Notes under the pieces: generated by a model | The model's database searches: none | What the model saw: only the letters and a program-made list of their open reading frames with translations | What the model was told of the DNA's origin: nothing | Translations under genes and position numbers: made by a program | Assembly: GCA_021730635.1 (NCBI GenBank) | Contig: JAJNNC010000012.1 | Location: 62,001 to 126,000, forward strand | Direction of reading: 5' to 3' | DNA: 64,000 nucleotides | Origin: Catalimonadaceae bacterium JC749 | Lineage (GTDB): Bacteria > Bacteroidota > Bacteroidia > Cytophagales > Cyclobacteriaceae | Shown: positions 18,846 to 30,765 of the stretch, piece by piece | How positions within the stretch are numbered: position 1 is the first letter of the stretch | Layout: each line of letters starts with the position of its first letter

Positions 18846-19281
18846 GGAAATTACTGGTTATTTGAAGTTACAAATCAGAGGGGGGCAAGCCAATCCTTCA
18901 CCTCCTGTCGGTCCTGCATTAGGTAGTAAAGGGCTCAATATCATGGAGTTCTGCAAGCAGTTTAATGCGCGTACGCAGGATAAAATGGGGCAACTGCTGC
19001 CAGTGGTAGTGACTATCTATACAGATAAGTCTTTTGAGTTTGTAATCAAAACGCCACCTGCAGCAGTAATGCTGATGGAGGCCGCAAAAATAAAGAAAGG
19101 ATCCGCTGAACCCAACAGAACAAAAGTGGGTACCGTTACCTGGGATCAAATCAAAGAAATTGCAGAAACGAAATTGCCCGATCTCAATGCTTTCAAAATA
19201 GAGTCTGCCATGAAAACGGTAGCAGGCACTGCAAGAAGTATGGGGCTGAAGGTAAAAGGTACGCCTCCCTGGGAAAGTTAA
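18838..19281 (+). CDS. rplK: 50S ribosomal protein L11
   Basis: This 147-residue protein forms the GTPase-associated region on 23S rRNA with L10/L12. Motifs seen are [19 protein letters not shown] at the N-terminus and the C-terminal RNA-binding part ending [17 protein letters not shown]. The start overlaps nusG by 8 bases, and rplA follows after 11 bases. Confidence 0.97.
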   Translation: MAKEITGYLKLQIRGGQANPSPPVGPALGSKGLNIMEFCKQFNARTQDKMGQLLPVVVTIYTDKSFEFVIKTPPAAVMLMEAAKIKKGSAEPNRTKVGTVTWDQIKEIAETKLPDLNAFKIESAMKTVAGTARSMGLKVKGTPPWES

Positions 19282-19292
19282 TCTAATATCAA

Positions 19293-19991
19293 ATGGCAAA
19301 GTTAACAAAGAAACAAAAAGAAGCTGCTAAAAAAGTGGATGCAGCAAAACAATATTCTTTACAGGATGCTGCGGCTCTCGTGAAAGAAATTACTTTTACC
19401 AAATTTGATTCCTCAGTGGATTTGGATGTCAATTTGGGCGTGGATCCGCGGAAAGCCGATCAAATGGTACGGGGCGTGGTGGCCCTTCCACACGGAACTG
19501 GCAAAGAGGTAAGAGTGTTAGTACTCTGCACGCCGGAAAAGGTGGAAGAAGCCAAAGAAGCCGGTGCCGATTATGCCGGACTCGACGAGTTCATCCAGAA
19601 AATTGAAGGAGGTTGGACCGATGTGGACGTTATCATCACCATGCCTACGGTGATGGCCAAAGTGGGTAAGCTGGGTAGGATTTTGGGGCCTCGTGGCCTG
19701 ATGCCCAACCCAAAGGCAGGTACCGTCACCATGGATATTGGCAAAGCGGTGAAAGATGTAAAGGCAGGAAAGATAGATTTTAAAGTGGATAAGTTTGGTA
19801 TCATCCATACCAGCATTGGTAAAGTTTCTTTCGACCCGCAAAAACTGGTGGATAATGCCAATGAGGTGATACAAACCATCAACAGGCTGAAGCCTTCCTC
19901 TACCAAGGGTACTTACATGAAAAGTATTCATCTGTCGAGCACCATGAGTAAAGGAATTAAAATAGATAAAAGCACCATACCCGGTATTTAA
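19293..19991 (+). CDS. rplA: 50S ribosomal protein L1
   Basis: This 232-residue protein forms the L1 stalk and in many bacteria represses its own rplK-rplA mRNA. The signature [14 protein letters not shown] is present, with [16 protein letters not shown] before it and a normal C-terminus ([11 protein letters not shown]). It is followed by rplJ after 2 bases. I did not identify an L1-binding copy in the mRNA. Confidence 0.97.
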   Translation: MAKLTKKQKEAAKKVDAAKQYSLQDAAALVKEITFTKFDSSVDLDVNLGVDPRKADQMVRGVVALPHGTGKEVRVLVLCTPEKVEEAKEAGADYAGLDEFIQKIEGGWTDVDVIITMPTVMAKVGKLGRILGPRGLMPNPKAGTVTMDIGKAVKDVKAGKIDFKVDKFGIIHTSIGKVSFDPQKLVDNANEVIQTINRLKPSSTKGTYMKSIHLSSTMSKGIKIDKSTIPGI

Positions 19992-19993
19992 CC

Positions 19994-20530
19994 ATGACTA
20001 AGGAAGAAAAAGGAACATTAATCAATGATCTGGTGGATAAGCTGAAAAGCACCACCCATTTCTATATAGCGGATACAGGAGGGTTAACCGTTAAGCAGAT
20101 TAATGAGTTCAGAGAGCTTTGTTTTAAAAGAGGTATTGAATACAAGGTGGTAAAAAATACCTTGATCAGAAAAGCGCTCGAGCAACTCGATACGGATTAT
20201 ACCCCCTTTGAAGCTGCCCTGAAAGGTACTTCCGGTATTATGTTTTCTCCTGAGGTGAGCAATGCGCCTGCTAAGATTATCAAAGAATACCGGAAAAAGG
20301 ATAAAAACCTTACCAAACCAGCTTTTAAAGCCGCTTCTATCGATTCTGATCTTTTTGTAGGAGAACAGTATCTGGAAATTCTAAGCGCGCTGAAATCCAA
20401 GGAAGAATTGCTGGGAGATGTTATTGGACTGTTACAGTCTCCTGCCAAAAATGTTATTTCTGCACTGCAAAGTGGTAAACATAAGTTGGCCGGTATCCTC
20501 AAGACTTTGTCTGAAAAAGAAAATAGTTAG
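19994..20530 (+). CDS. rplJ: 50S ribosomal protein L10
   Basis: This 178-residue protein forms the base of the ribosomal stalk that carries L7/L12 dimers. The N-terminus (TKEEKGTLINDLVDKL) and YKVVKNTLIRKALE are typical, and the C-terminal helix (VISALQSGKHKLAGILKTL) is the L12 attachment site. rplL begins 51 bases downstream, the usual rplJ-rplL pair. Confidence 0.96.
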   Translation: MTKEEKGTLINDLVDKLKSTTHFYIADTGGLTVKQINEFRELCFKRGIEYKVVKNTLIRKALEQLDTDYTPFEAALKGTSGIMFSPEVSNAPAKIIKEYRKKDKNLTKPAFKAASIDSDLFVGEQYLEILSALKSKEELLGDVIGLLQSPAKNVISALQSGKHKLAGILKTLSEKENS

Positions 20531-20581
20531 TATTCAAATAATCAAATTAATCTAGAGTAATCAATATTAAATTGCATTAAA

Positions 20582-20962
20582 ATGGCAGATCTGAAAGAAT
20601 TCGCTGAACAGTTAGTCAACCTTACTGTGAAGGAAGTAAACGAATTAGCTACTATCCTGAAAGAAGAATATGGTATTGAACCTGCTGCGGCAGCAGCCCC
20701 AGTGGCAGTAGCTGGCGGCGGCGGCGGTGAAGGTGCTGCAGAAGAAGAAAAAACTTCTTTTGACGTAGTACTGAAAGCTCCCGGTGGATCAAAGTTAGCA
20801 GTTGTGAAACTTGTTAAGGAACTTACGGGTTTAGGATTAAAAGAAGCGAAAGAATTAGTTGATAGCGCACCAAAAGAAATTAAACAAGGTGTTGCTAAAG
20901 ACGAAGCTGAAGCTTTGAAAAAGCAGTTGGAAGAAGCCGGAGCAGAGGTAGAAGTTAAGTAA
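20582..20962 (+). CDS. rplL: 50S ribosomal protein L7/L12
   Basis: This 126-residue protein recruits translation GTPases. It shows an N-terminal dimerisation helix pair ([20 protein letters not shown]), an Ala/Gly-rich hinge and the conserved C-terminal domain ([30 protein letters not shown]). The gene is followed by a 229-base spacer before rpoB. Confidence 0.97.
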   Translation: MADLKEFAEQLVNLTVKEVNELATILKEEYGIEPAAAAAPVAVAGGGGGEGAAEEEKTSFDVVLKAPGGSKLAVVKLVKELTGLGLKEAKELVDSAPKEIKQGVAKDEAEALKKQLEEAGAEVEVK

Positions 20963-20994
20963 TCAAAGCGAATATATAATATTATTTCGTTCTT

Positions 20995-21021
20995 AGGCCT
21001 GGCAAAACAGTCAGGTCTTTT
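20995..21021 (+). terminator. Weak stem-loop after rplL, possible attenuator
   Basis: AGGCCTG pairs with CAGGTCT (one G-U pair) around a 10-base loop and is followed by TTTT. The stem is short, so read-through into rpoB is expected. This matches the known need in other bacteria to make more L7/L12 than RNA polymerase. Confidence 0.45.
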
Positions 21022-21072
21022 CCTGTTTGTATATACTTTTAATTCTGACTCCTGTACGCTTCTCTGTTTTAT

Positions 21073-21152
21073 ATTGCAAGTTTTGCAATGGGTGTCTCCA
21101 CCCCGGGTGATAACCCGTTGGGCGGTATCCCGCTGAGCGGCGTCCCGCCTGT
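21073..21152 (+). repeat. Hairpin and GC-rich triple 15-base repeat before rpoB
   Basis: ATTGCAA-gtt-TTGCAAT (21073-21089) is a perfect hairpin. It is followed by three tandem 15-base units at 21103-21117, 21118-21132 and 21133-21147, which share a GGGCGGTATCCCG-like core. The first folds as CGGGT-GATA-ACCCG. The block is much richer in G+C than its surroundings. It ends 40 bases before the rpoB start. Confidence 0.6.
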
Positions 21153-21191
21153 CTTTAACTATCCAAGTATTTCACTAAAAATTAGAGAACT

Positions 21192-24100
21192 TTGGCTAAC
21201 ACTAAGCATTCCACAAAACGAGTTAGTTTCTCTTCTATCAAATCAGTGATCGATTATCCTGATTTTTTAGATGTACAACTACGTTCATTTGAAGAGTTTT
21301 TTCAAATTGATACGCCTGCCGAGCAGCGGAGAAATGAAGGACTCTACAGAGTTTTTGCTGAAAACTTCCCTATTACGGATTCCAGAGAAAATTTTGTGTT
21401 AGAGTTCATCGATTATGTCATTGATCCGCCCAAGTATTCGGTAGATGAAAGTATCGATAGGGGGTTAACCTATGCCGTCCCCCTAAAAGCAAAATTAAGG
21501 CTTTCCTGCAATGATGAAGATAATGAAGACTTCGAAACCATTGAGCAGGAAGTGTTTCTGGGTAATATACCCTATATGACACCCAAAGGCTCCTTTATCA
21601 TCAATGGAGCCGAAAGAGTGATCGTGTCGCAGTTGCATCGTTCGCCGGGTGTGTTCTTTGCCCAGAGTAAGCATACCAATGGGACCAAACTGTATTCTGC
21701 CAGAATTATTCCTTTCAAGGGATCCTGGATTGAGTTTGCCACAGACGTCAATAATGTCATGTATGCTTACATAGACAGAAAGAAGAAATTTCCCGTTACC
21801 ACACTCCTCAGAGCTATCGGGTATGGGTCCGATAAAGATATTCTGGACCTGTTTGGCCTCTCTGAAGAAGTGAAAGCTACAGAGCAAAACCTGAAAAAAA
21901 GTATCGGAAGAAGACTGGCTGCCCGTGTATTACGCACCTGGACAGAAGACTTCGTTGATGAGGATACGGGAGAAGTTGTTTCTATTGACCGGAATGAAGT
22001 GTTGTTGGAAAGGGATTCTCTCCTGAATGAAGAGGATATTGATACTATCCTGGATTCAGGAACCAACACCATTATTCTTCACCGGGAAGATGTCAACGTT
22101 ACCGATTACTCAATTATCTATAATACGCTTCAAAAGGACAACTCCAACTCTGAAAAAGAAGCCGTAGAGCAGATTTACCGTCAACTGCGGAATACCGAGG
22201 CTCCTGACGAACAAACAGCTCGCGATATCATCCAGAGTTTGTTCTTTAGCGATAAGCGTTATGATCTGGGTGAAGTAGGTAGGTACCGGATCAATAAAAA
22301 ACTGAACCTGGAAATCTCCTCAGATGTCAGAGTACTGACCACGGAGGATATTATCCGGATCGTTAAATACCTGATTGGTTTGATCAACTCCAGAGCGGTA
22401 GTGGACGATATTGACCACTTAAGTAACCGGAGAGTACGAACGGTAGGTGAGCAGTTGTACGGACAGTTCGGGATAGGACTGGCCAGGATGGCCCGTACTA
22501 TTAAGGAGCGTATGAACGTTCGTGATAACGAAGATTTCAAACCTGTCGATCTGATCAATGCCCGGACCCTGTCTTCGGTAATCAACTCCTTCTTTGGTAC
22601 CAACCAATTGTCTCAGTTTATGGATCAGACCAATCCTTTGGCTGAAGTGACCCATAAGCGAAGGATGTCTGCACTGGGACCCGGCGGGTTGTCCAGAGAG
22701 AGAGCTGGCTTTGAAGTACGCGACGTGCATTATACACACTACGGACGATTGTGTACCATCGAGACACCGGAAGGACCTAATATCGGGTTGATTTCTTCTC
22801 TTTGCGTGCATGCCAAAGTAAACCATATGGGCTTTATCGAGACACCGTATCGTAAAGTTCAGGAAGGTAAAGTGAACATGTCGAGCGATGTGGTGTATCT
22901 GACGGCAGAAGAAGAAGACACCCATAACATTGCGCAGGCCAATGCACCCTTGCAGGATAGTGGGGAATTTGTAAATCCTACGGTGAAAGCCCGCTATGAG
23001 GGAGACTTCCCGGTAGTAGAACCGGATTCAGTTTCCTATATGGATATTGCTCCCAACCAGATTGTATCGGTAGCTGCGTCGCTGATTCCATTCCTGGAGC
23101 ATGATGATGCTAACCGGGCACTGATGGGTTCTAACATGCAACGTCAGGCCGTACCCTTGCTGAAGCCGGAAGCTCCTATTGTCGGGACTGGGCTGGAAGG
23201 CAGGGTAGCTTTGGACTCAAGAGCCTTGATTGCTGCGGAAGAAGATGGTGTGGTAGAATATGTGGATGCCAGCAAAATTGTACTTCGGTATGACCTGACC
23301 GATGAACAGAGACTGGTTAGCTTCGATAATGATTTGGTTACCTATCATCTGACGAAGTTCAGAAGAACCAACCAGGATACCTGCGTCAACCTGAAGCCTA
23401 TTGTGCTGAAAGGGGAAAAAGTGAAGAAAGGCCAGGCCCTTTGTGAAGGATATGCTACGGAGAAAGGAGAATTAGCCCTGGGAAGAAACCTGAGGGTAGC
23501 CTTTATGCCCTGGCAAGGTTACAACTTTGAGGATGCCATCGTTATCTCGGAAAAGGTAGTTCGTGATGATATCTTTACTTCTATTCACGTGGAAGAATTT
23601 GAATTGGAAGTAAGGGATACCAAGCGTGGTGAAGAAGAGTTGACATCGGAAATTCCTAACGTGAGCGAAGATGCCGTTAAAAACCTGGACGAAAACGGAA
23701 TTGTCCGGATAGGGGCTGAAGTGAAAGAAGGTGATATCCTGATCGGAAAGATTACCCCCAAAGGGGAGACGGATCCTACACCGGAAGAAAAGCTGTTGCG
23801 AGCCATCTTCGGAGACAAAGCCGGAGACGTAAAAGATGCTTCTCTGAAAGCTTCTCCTTCTCTGAGAGGGGTGGTCATAGATACCAAACTTTTCTCTCGC
23901 CCTAAAAAAGACAAGGACCTGCGGGCCAAGTCTAAAAAAGAAGTGGAAGCCCTGAAAGGCAGGTATAAGAAAGATCTGTTGGGCATCCGCGCACAGATGA
24001 TCAACAAACTGACCGGTTTGCTGGAAGGTAAAACCTCTCAGGGTGTCAAACATAAGTTTGGGGATGAAATTATCACCAAAGGGGTAAAATTCAATCGCCA

Positions 24101-25067
24101 GAATATTGAAAACAATCTTTTCCCGGAAAAGAACATATACCGGGATGAAAGTGCTTATAATATTCCGGAAGAGGCGAACCTGGTTGGTGATCTGGTCATT
24201 GACAGCTGGACAGACGATGCTCATATGAATGGTCTGATCGCTTCGCTGGTCAAGAATTATAACCAGAAGCGAAACGAAATTTCAGCCAGATTCAAGAGGG
24301 AAAGGTTTACCCTGGAAGTCGGTGACGAACTGCCAGCCGGTATTGTACAGCTGGCCAAAGTGTATGTGGCTAAGAAAAGAAAGCTGAAAGTGGGTGATAA
24401 AATGGCAGGACGCCACGGAAACAAAGGGGTTGTTGCCAAGATTGTCAGAGATGAGGATATGCCTTTCATGGAAGACGGTACACCGGTTGATATTGTACTC
24501 AACCCATTAGGGGTACCCTCCCGTATGAACCTGGGGCAGATTTACGAAACTGTGTTAGGCTGGGCCGGATTGGTACTGGGTAAAAAATACAGTACGCCCA
24601 TCTTTGATGGAGCTACCCTGGACGATGTTTCCGGAGAGTTGAAGAGAGCAGGGCTGCCACCTTTCGGCCGTACCACACTCTATGACGGACTCACAGGAGA
24701 TAAGTTTGACCAAAAAGTGACCGTAGGAGTGATCTATATGCTGAAGCTGGGACACCTGGTAGATGACAAGATGCACGCCCGTTCTATCGGCCCTTACTCG
24801 CTCATCACACAACAGCCACTGGGCGGTAAAGCACAGTTTGGTGGTCAGCGATTCGGAGAGATGGAGGTGTGGGCACTGGAAGCTTTTGGTGCTGCCAACG
24901 TACTACAGGAAATCCTGACGGTCAAGTCAGACGACGTAGTGGGGAGAGCCAAAGCCTATGAAGCCATCGTGAAAGGGGAGAACCTGCCGAAGCCTAATAT
25001 CCCTGAATCCTTCAACGTGCTGGTGCATGAGTTAAGAGGACTGGCACTTGAAATTACTTTAGACTAA
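21192..25067 (+). CDS. rpoB: DNA-directed RNA polymerase subunit beta
   Basis: This 1291-residue protein forms half of the RNA polymerase active-centre cleft. The rifampicin-pocket segment begins at about residue 474 ([18 protein letters not shown]) and has the susceptible-type pattern at the visible key positions. [21 protein letters not shown] and [24 protein letters not shown] are present in order. The start is TTG at 21192 ([10 protein letters not shown]), since no in-frame ATG gives the conserved N-terminus. rpoC follows after 80 bases. Confidence 0.97.
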   Translation: MANTKHSTKRVSFSSIKSVIDYPDFLDVQLRSFEEFFQIDTPAEQRRNEGLYRVFAENFPITDSRENFVLEFIDYVIDPPKYSVDESIDRGLTYAVPLKAKLRLSCNDEDNEDFETIEQEVFLGNIPYMTPKGSFIINGAERVIVSQLHRSPGVFFAQSKHTNGTKLYSARIIPFKGSWIEFATDVNNVMYAYIDRKKKFPVTTLLRAIGYGSDKDILDLFGLSEEVKATEQNLKKSIGRRLAARVLRTWTEDFVDEDTGEVVSIDRNEVLLERDSLLNEEDIDTILDSGTNTIILHREDVNVTDYSIIYNTLQKDNSNSEKEAVEQIYRQLRNTEAPDEQTARDIIQSLFFSDKRYDLGEVGRYRINKKLNLEISSDVRVLTTEDIIRIVKYLIGLINSRAVVDDIDHLSNRRVRTVGEQLYGQFGIGLARMARTIKERMNVRDNEDFKPVDLINARTLSSVINSFFGTNQLSQFMDQTNPLAEVTHKRRMSALGPGGLSRERAGFEVRDVHYTHYGRLCTIETPEGPNIGLISSLCVHAKVNHMGFIETPYRKVQEGKVNMSSDVVYLTAEEEDTHNIAQANAPLQDSGEFVNPTVKARYEGDFPVVEPDSVSYMDIAPNQIVSVAASLIPFLEHDDANRALMGSNMQRQAVPLLKPEAPIVGTGLEGRVALDSRALIAAEEDGVVEYVDASKIVLRYDLTDEQRLVSFDNDLVTYHLTKFRRTNQDTCVNLKPIVLKGEKVKKGQALCEGYATEKGELALGRNLRVAFMPWQGYNFEDAIVISEKVVRDDIFTSIHVEEFELEVRDTKRGEEELTSEIPNVSEDAVKNLDENGIVRIGAEVKEGDILIGKITPKGETDPTPEEKLLRAIFGDKAGDVKDASLKASPSLRGVVIDTKLFSRPKKDKDLRAKSKKEVEALKGRYKKDLLGIRAQMINKLTGLLEGKTSQGVKHKFGDEIITKGVKFNRQNIENNLFPEKNIYRDESAYNIPEEANLVGDLVIDSWTDDAHMNGLIASLVKNYNQKRNEISARFKRERFTLEVGDELPAGIVQLAKVYVAKKRKLKVGDKMAGRHGNKGVVAKIVRDEDMPFMEDGTPVDIVLNPLGVPSRMNLGQIYETVLGWAGLVLGKKYSTPIFDGATLDDVSGELKRAGLPPFGRTTLYDGLTGDKFDQKVTVGVIYMLKLGHLVDDKMHARSIGPYSLITQQPLGGKAQFGGQRFGEMEVWALEAFGAANVLQEILTVKSDDVVGRAKAYEAIVKGENLPKPNIPESFNVLVHELRGLALEITLD

Positions 25068-25075
25068 ATATAATT

Positions 25076-25121
25076 GAGAAGGCCGTACAATACTTTTAGT
25101 AAGTGTCCGTATGCCCTTCTC
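25076..25121 (+). other. Inverted repeat between rpoB and rpoC
   Basis: GAGAAGG at 25076-25082 pairs with CCTTCTC at 25115-25121 across a 32-base loop that itself can pair partly (CGTAC/GTCCG). No U-run follows, so it looks like an RNA processing or stability element rather than a terminator. Confidence 0.4.
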
Positions 25122-25147
25122 ATATTCAATGAAATAAACTTTCTCTT

Positions 25148-28100
25148 ATGGCATTCAGAAAAAATAAAAAACTTACTAACGATTTTTCCAGGGTTACGAT
25201 TAGTTTAGCCTCCCCTGAGTCTATCCTTGAAAGTTCACATGGAGAAGTTACGCAGCCGGAGACCATTAATTACCGTACCTACAAACCCGAAATGGGTGGT
25301 TTGTTTTGTGAGCGGATTTTTGGCCCTGTGAAAGATTGGGAGTGTCATTGTGGTAAATATAAACGAATTCGGTATAAAGGTATTATTTGTGACCGTTGTG
25401 GTGTTGAAGTAACGGAGAAGAAAGTGCGCCGGGAGCGTATGGGCCACATCGAGTTGGTTGTACCGGTAGCCCACATCTGGTATTTCAGGTCGCTGCCCAA
25501 CAAGATTGGATATCTGTTGGGGTTACCTACCAAAAAGTTAGATCAGATTATCTATTATGAGCGGTATGTCGTTATTCAGCCTGGAATGAAGGCGGAAGAT
25601 GGCGTAAGCTACCTGGATTTCCTGACAGAAGATGAGTATCTGGATATTATCGACAAGCTGCCGGCAGAGAACCAGAAGCTGGACGATAATGATCCTAACA
25701 AGTTTATTGCTAAAATGGGGGCAGAGGCCCTGGAAATGCTGCTGGCCCGTTTGGACCTGGACGACCTGTCTTACAGTCTGCGTCACCAGGCTGCTACGGA
25801 TACCTCTCAGCAGAGAAAAGCAGAAGCCCTGAAAAGGCTGAAAGTGGTGGAATCTTTCAGGGATGCCCGCAACCGGATAGAGAACCGTCCGGAGTGGATG
25901 GTGATCAAAATGGTCCCTGTCATTCCTCCTGAACTCAGGCCTTTGGTGCCGCTGGATGGCGGTCGATTCGCTACCTCTGACCTCAATGATCTGTATCGCC
26001 GGGTGATCATCCGGAACAACAGACTGAAAAGGCTGATAGATATCAAAGCGCCTGAAGTGATTTTGCGGAATGAGAAGCGAATGCTTCAGGAAGCCGTAGA
26101 TTCCTTGTTCGACAACTCTCGTAAAGTGAACGCCGTCCGTTCTGACGGAAACCGTGCTTTAAAATCCCTGAGCGATATGCTCAAAGGAAAGCAGGGTAGA
26201 TTCCGCCAGAACCTGTTAGGAAAAAGGGTAGACTACTCAGGACGTTCGGTTATTGTGGTAGGTCCGGAATTGAAAATGCATGAGTGTGGTCTGCCCAAAG
26301 ATATGGCTGCTGAGCTGTTTAAACCTTTTATTATCAGAAAGCTGATAGAAAGAGGCATTGTCAAGACCGTGAAATCTGCCAAGAAGATAGTAGACAGAAA
26401 AGACCCTGTCGTTTGGGATATCCTGGAAAATGTGTTGAAAGGCCACCCTGTGTTGTTAAACAGAGCGCCTACACTGCACCGTCTGGGTATTCAGGCATTC
26501 CAGCCTAAACTGATAGAAGGAAAAGCTATTCAGTTACACCCCTTGGTATGTACGGCTTTCAACGCTGACTTTGACGGTGACCAGATGGCCGTTCACGTGC
26601 CCCTGGGCCATGAGGCTATCTTGGAGGCATCGCTTCTGATGCTGTCTTCTCATAACATCCTCAACCCTGCCAATGGTGCTCCTATCACAGTACCCTCTCA
26701 GGACATGGTATTAGGATTGTATTACGTGACCAAGGGAAGAAAAAGTACTTCCCAACACCCTGTGAAGGGAGAAGGATTGACCTTTTACCATCCGGATGAG
26801 GTCATTGTGGCAGTGAACGAAGGCAGAGTATCTAAGCATGCTTATATCAAGGTGAGAGCCAAGGTTAGAAATGAAAACAATGAACTGGTAGAGCAAGTCT
26901 TTGAGACAGTGGCCGGTCGTGTTATTTTCAACCAGTTGGTACCAGAGGAAGTGGGGTATGTGAATGAGTTGCTGACCAAGAAAAAGCTTCAGCAGATTAT
27001 TGCCCGCGTGTTTAAAATAACGGGTATGTCGAGAACGGCTAGGTTCTTAGATGATATCAAAGAGCTTGGGTTCCAGGCTGCCTACAAAGGTGGTTTGTCT
27101 ATTGGATTGGACGATATTGTGGTGCCAGCCGAAAAGAACAAACTGATTGCGCAGGCAAAAGAAGAAGTGGATGCAGTAAAGAACAATTACTATATGGGTC
27201 TGATTACCGACAACGAGCGGTACAACCAGGTAATTGATATCTGGACACGTGTCAACTCACAGATTACCAATGCGCTGATGAACAAGATGGAGGAAGATGA
27301 GCAAGGATTCAACTCCATTTATATGATGATGCACTCAGGAGCGAGGGGATCACGCGAACAGATTCGACAGCTGGGAGGAATGAGAGGACTGATGGCGAAG
27401 CCGCAGAAGAACCTGCAGGGGTCCGTTGGGGAGATTATTGAAAACCCGATCTTGTCTAACTTCAAAGAAGGCTTGGACGTTATCGAATATTTCATCTCCA
27501 CACACGGTGCCAGAAAAGGTCTGGCAGATACTGCCTTGAAAACAGCAGATGCCGGTTACCTCACCCGAAGGCTGGTAGACGTTGCACAGGACGTTGTCAT
27601 CCGGGAGGAAGATTGCGGTACTGTCAGAGGCTTGTTGGTGACACCGCTGAAGGATAATGAGGAAATTGTAGAGCCATTGTCTGAGCGGGTGTTAGGCCGT
27701 GTACCCGTACACGATGTGTATGATCCTATTTCAGATGAGCTCATCATAGAGTCTGGTAATGAAATTACTGAAGAAATTGCGGCTCAGATTGACAACAGCG
27801 GTATAGATGAAATAGAAATCCGTTCACCTTTGACTTGTGAAACCCGTAATGGAATCTGCTCTCTGTGCTATGGTCGTAACCTGGCTAGCGGGCAGATGGT
27901 ACAGGCAGGAGAAGCAGTAGGCGTCATTGCCGCACAGTCTATTGGTGAGCCGGGAACGCAGTTGACACTAAGAACCTTCCACGTAGGGGGTACTGCTTCA
28001 AACATCGCAGTAGAGGCTACCATCAGGTCAAAATTCGATGGTGCCATTGAGTTTGAAGAATTGCGTTCTATCACCACTACCAACGACGAAGGGGAAGAGC

Positions 28101-29473
28101 AGGAAGTAGTAATGGGTAGGTCTGGTGAGATCAAAATCGTAGACGAAAAATCAGGCAAAGTGCTTTCTACCAACAACGTGCCTTATGGCTCGTTCCTGAA
28201 AGTCAAAGAAGGAGACAAAGTCACCAAAGGCCAGGAGCTATGTTACTGGGATCCTTACAACGCTGTGATTTTGTCTGAATTTGACGGAACCATTGACTTT
28301 GAGTCTATAGAGCAGGGAATTACCTATAAAGAAGAGTACGATGAACAAACTGGTCACCGTGAAAAAGTAATCACTGAAACGAAGGACAAGACAAAGAACC
28401 CTGCTTTGGTGGTGAATCCTGGTAAAAAAGACAGTGAACCCAAGTCATACAATATTCCGGTGGGGGCTCACCTGGCTGTAGACAAAGGGCAGCAGGTAAG
28501 AGCAGGACAGGTCATTGCTAAAATACCCAGAACGATGAGTAAATCCCGGGATATTACCGGTGGTTTGCCAAGAGTAACGGAATTATTTGAAGCAAGGAAC
28601 CCTTCCAATCCTGCGATTGTCAGTGAAATCAATGGAGTTGTATCGTATGGAGGCATTAAAAGAGGTAACCGGGAGATTTTTATTGAATCTAAAGATGGTG
28701 TGAAGAAACGCTATCTGGTGCCTCTGTCAAAGCACATTCTGGTACAGGATAATGATTTCGTAAAAGCAGGAATGCCTTTGTCTGACGGTGCTATCACACC
28801 TTCGGATATACTGGCTATCAAAGGGCCTACTGCCGTACAGGAATATCTGGTGAACGAAATTCAGGAAGTTTACCGACTGCAAGGGGTAAAAATCAACGAT
28901 AAGCATATTGAGGTCATTGTGGGCCAGATGATGCAGAAAGTGGAGATCATAGATGCAGGTGATACTAATTTCTTGGTCAATCAGGTAGTAGACAAGTTTG
29001 CCTTCCGTGAGGAGAATGACCTGATTCTGGACAAGAAGGTAGTAGAAGACGCCGGTGACTCTACCACCCTGAAGCCTGGTATGATTATCAATGGCCGTCA
29101 GCTGAGAGATGAAAATTCCAAGCTGAAACGGCAGGATAAGAAAATTGTACAGGTGCGGGATGCAAAACCTGCCGTGGCGGGGCCTACACTGCAAGGGATT
29201 ACCCAGGCTTCTTTGGGAACAGAGAGCTTTATCTCAGCAGCTTCTTTCCAGGAAACAACCAAGGTGTTGAGTGAGGCTGCCATTAAAGGTAAAACAGACA
29301 CCCTGAACGGTTTGAAAGAAAATGTGATTGTAGGGCATCTGATTCCGGCAGGAACGGGTCTGAGAGAATATAATAACATCATTGTGGGTTCTAAAGAAGA
29401 GTATGAAGCGTTGAGAGCTTCCAGAGAAGGCAGACGAGAGGAAACCAGAACCACCTTAGAAACAAATAGCTAA
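25148..29473 (+). CDS. rpoC: DNA-directed RNA polymerase subunit beta'
   Basis: This 1441-residue protein carries the catalytic magnesium site NADFDGDQ at residues 472-479. The N-terminal zinc ligands are C66, C68, C81 and C84. The second zinc cluster includes C897, C904 and C907. [18 protein letters not shown] and the bridge/trigger region ([21 protein letters not shown]) are intact. The DUF3467 gene begins 4 bases after the stop. Confidence 0.97.
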   Translation: MAFRKNKKLTNDFSRVTISLASPESILESSHGEVTQPETINYRTYKPEMGGLFCERIFGPVKDWECHCGKYKRIRYKGIICDRCGVEVTEKKVRRERMGHIELVVPVAHIWYFRSLPNKIGYLLGLPTKKLDQIIYYERYVVIQPGMKAEDGVSYLDFLTEDEYLDIIDKLPAENQKLDDNDPNKFIAKMGAEALEMLLARLDLDDLSYSLRHQAATDTSQQRKAEALKRLKVVESFRDARNRIENRPEWMVIKMVPVIPPELRPLVPLDGGRFATSDLNDLYRRVIIRNNRLKRLIDIKAPEVILRNEKRMLQEAVDSLFDNSRKVNAVRSDGNRALKSLSDMLKGKQGRFRQNLLGKRVDYSGRSVIVVGPELKMHECGLPKDMAAELFKPFIIRKLIERGIVKTVKSAKKIVDRKDPVVWDILENVLKGHPVLLNRAPTLHRLGIQAFQPKLIEGKAIQLHPLVCTAFNADFDGDQMAVHVPLGHEAILEASLLMLSSHNILNPANGAPITVPSQDMVLGLYYVTKGRKSTSQHPVKGEGLTFYHPDEVIVAVNEGRVSKHAYIKVRAKVRNENNELVEQVFETVAGRVIFNQLVPEEVGYVNELLTKKKLQQIIARVFKITGMSRTARFLDDIKELGFQAAYKGGLSIGLDDIVVPAEKNKLIAQAKEEVDAVKNNYYMGLITDNERYNQVIDIWTRVNSQITNALMNKMEEDEQGFNSIYMMMHSGARGSREQIRQLGGMRGLMAKPQKNLQGSVGEIIENPILSNFKEGLDVIEYFISTHGARKGLADTALKTADAGYLTRRLVDVAQDVVIREEDCGTVRGLLVTPLKDNEEIVEPLSERVLGRVPVHDVYDPISDELIIESGNEITEEIAAQIDNSGIDEIEIRSPLTCETRNGICSLCYGRNLASGQMVQAGEAVGVIAAQSIGEPGTQLTLRTFHVGGTASNIAVEATIRSKFDGAIEFEELRSITTTNDEGEEQEVVMGRSGEIKIVDEKSGKVLSTNNVPYGSFLKVKEGDKVTKGQELCYWDPYNAVILSEFDGTIDFESIEQGITYKEEYDEQTGHREKVITETKDKTKNPALVVNPGKKDSEPKSYNIPVGAHLAVDKGQQVRAGQVIAKIPRTMSKSRDITGGLPRVTELFEARNPSNPAIVSEINGVVSYGGIKRGNREIFIESKDGVKKRYLVPLSKHILVQDNDFVKAGMPLSDGAITPSDILAIKGPTAVQEYLVNEIQEVYRLQGVKINDKHIEVIVGQMMQKVEIIDAGDTNFLVNQVVDKFAFREENDLILDKKVVEDAGDSTTLKPGMIINGRQLRDENSKLKRQDKKIVQVRDAKPAVAGPTLQGITQASLGTESFISAASFQETTKVLSEAAIKGKTDTLNGLKENVIVGHLIPAGTGLREYNNIIVGSKEEYEALRASREGRREETRTTLETNS

Positions 29474-29477
29474 AAAC

Positions 29478-29819
29478 ATGGCAGGAGACAGTCAACAAGA
29501 AGCCGGTAAAGGCGGTGCCCGTAAAAATCAGATTAATATTGAACTTTCTGAGGAAATTGCAGAAGGCGAATACGCAAATCTGGCAACCATAGCACACTCT
29601 AATAGTGAGTTTGTGATTGACTTTATCAGGCTGATGCCTGGTACTCCCAAAGCCAAGGTAAAATCAAGAATTATCATTACGCCGGAGCATGCCAAAAGAT
29701 TACTCTACGCACTGAATGATAATATTGAGAAATTTGAGGAAGCTTTTGGCCCCATCAAACCGACAGATGGGGCCCCTAAGTTTCCTATTAACTTTGGGGG
29801 CGCTATGGGGGAAGCATAG
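29478..29819 (+). CDS. DUF3467 domain protein
   Basis: This 113-residue acidic protein matches the DUF3467 family (INIELSEEIAEGEYANLATI, HSNSEFVIDFIRLMPG, IITPEHAKRLLYALNDNI). It has no signal peptide and no membrane helix, so it is probably cytoplasmic. It starts 4 bases after rpoC and ends just before the rpsL promoter, so it is the last gene of the rpoBC transcript. The family function is unknown to me; the constant neighbour rpoC suggests a tie to transcription, which is inference. Confidence 0.85.
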   Translation: MAGDSQQEAGKGGARKNQINIELSEEIAEGEYANLATIAHSNSEFVIDFIRLMPGTPKAKVKSRIIITPEHAKRLLYALNDNIEKFEEAFGPIKPTDGAPKFPINFGGAMGEA

Positions 29820-29832
29820 TTTAAAATATTAT

Positions 29833-29864
29833 TTTGATTTCTAAAACTTATTTCAGTAACTTTG
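29833..29864 (+). promoter_or_regulatory. Promoter of the rpsL-rpsG-fusA-rpsJ operon
   Basis: TTTG at 29833-29836, a 20-base spacer and TAACTTTG at 29857-29864 match the Bacteroidota consensus exactly. The -7 box is followed by CAC. The rpsL ATG is 38 bases beyond the box, leaving a leader of roughly 30 bases. Confidence 0.75.
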
Positions 29865-29902
29865 CACCTCAAATTTGAAAACAGTAAAAAATTATATAAT
29901 TA

Positions 29903-30277
29903 ATGCCAACTATTCAGCAGTTAGTTAGAAAAGGAAGAAAGAAACTAACATCTAAATCCAAATCTCCGGCTCTGGATGCCTGTCCTCAGCGAAGAGGAGT
30001 GTGTACCAGGGTTTATACTACCACGCCTAAAAAGCCAAACTCTGCGATGCGGAAGGTGGCTAGGGTCAGACTGACCAATAGCAGGGAAGTGAACGCTTAT
30101 ATTCCGGGAGAAGGACACAACCTCCAGGAACACTCTATTGTATTGATCCGTGGGGGAAGGGTGAAAGACCTGCCAGGCGTGCGGTATCATATTATTCGTG
30201 GCGCTTTAGACACCGCAGGTGTGAACGGACGCTTGCAGGGACGGTCAAAGTATGGTGCAAAAAAACCTAAAAAATAA
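29903..30277 (+). CDS. rpsL: 30S ribosomal protein S12
   Basis: This 124-residue protein sits at the decoding centre. [12 protein letters not shown] opens it; [17 protein letters not shown] and [17 protein letters not shown] include the lysines at which streptomycin resistance arises elsewhere, here in the usual sensitive form. rpsG follows after 8 bases. Confidence 0.98.
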   Translation: MPTIQQLVRKGRKKLTSKSKSPALDACPQRRGVCTRVYTTTPKKPNSAMRKVARVRLTNSREVNAYIPGEGHNLQEHSIVLIRGGRVKDLPGVRYHIIRGALDTAGVNGRLQGRSKYGAKKPKK

Positions 30278-30285
30278 ATCCATCC

Positions 30286-30753
30286 ATGAGGAAAGCAAAA
30301 CCTAAGAAAAGATATGTATTGCCTGATCCTAAGTACAAAGATACTCTGGTGACCAGGTTTGTAAACTGTTTAATGGAAGATGGTAAAAAGAGTTTGGCAT
30401 ATTCTATCTTTTATAATGCTGTAAAAATTGTAGAAGAAAGAACAGGAGATAATGGAATTGAAGTGTGGAAAAAAGCGTTAAACAACATAATGCCTTCTGT
30501 CGAGGTAAAGAGTAGAAGAGTGGGAGGCGCTACTTTCCAGGTTCCTCTGGAAGTAAGACCTAGCAGAAAAACATCTTTGGGAATTAAATGGATGATCCGC
30601 TATGCCCGGACCCGTGGAGAGAAAACCATGGTTGAGCGGTTGGCGGGAGAGATCGTAGCAGCTTCAAAAGGAGAAGGCGCGGCGGTGAAGAAAAAAGATG
30701 ATACTCACAGAATGGCAGAGGCAAATAAAGCGTTTTCACATTTTAAGTTTTAA
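30286..30753 (+). CDS. rpsG: 30S ribosomal protein S7
   Basis: This 155-residue protein nucleates assembly of the 30S head. [19 protein letters not shown] and the conserved [19 protein letters not shown] segment are seen, as is the C-terminal [15 protein letters not shown]. It is the second gene of the str operon; fusA begins 12 bases later. Confidence 0.98.
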   Translation: MRKAKPKKRYVLPDPKYKDTLVTRFVNCLMEDGKKSLAYSIFYNAVKIVEERTGDNGIEVWKKALNNIMPSVEVKSRRVGGATFQVPLEVRPSRKTSLGIKWMIRYARTRGEKTMVERLAGEIVAASKGEGAAVKKKDDTHRMAEANKAFSHFKF

Positions 30754-30765
30754 TGAATTTAATTC

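Noticed and set aside
23472-24224. A 250-residue antisense frame inside rpoB
   Set aside because: It lies wholly within conserved rpoB sequence and is a codon-bias shadow.
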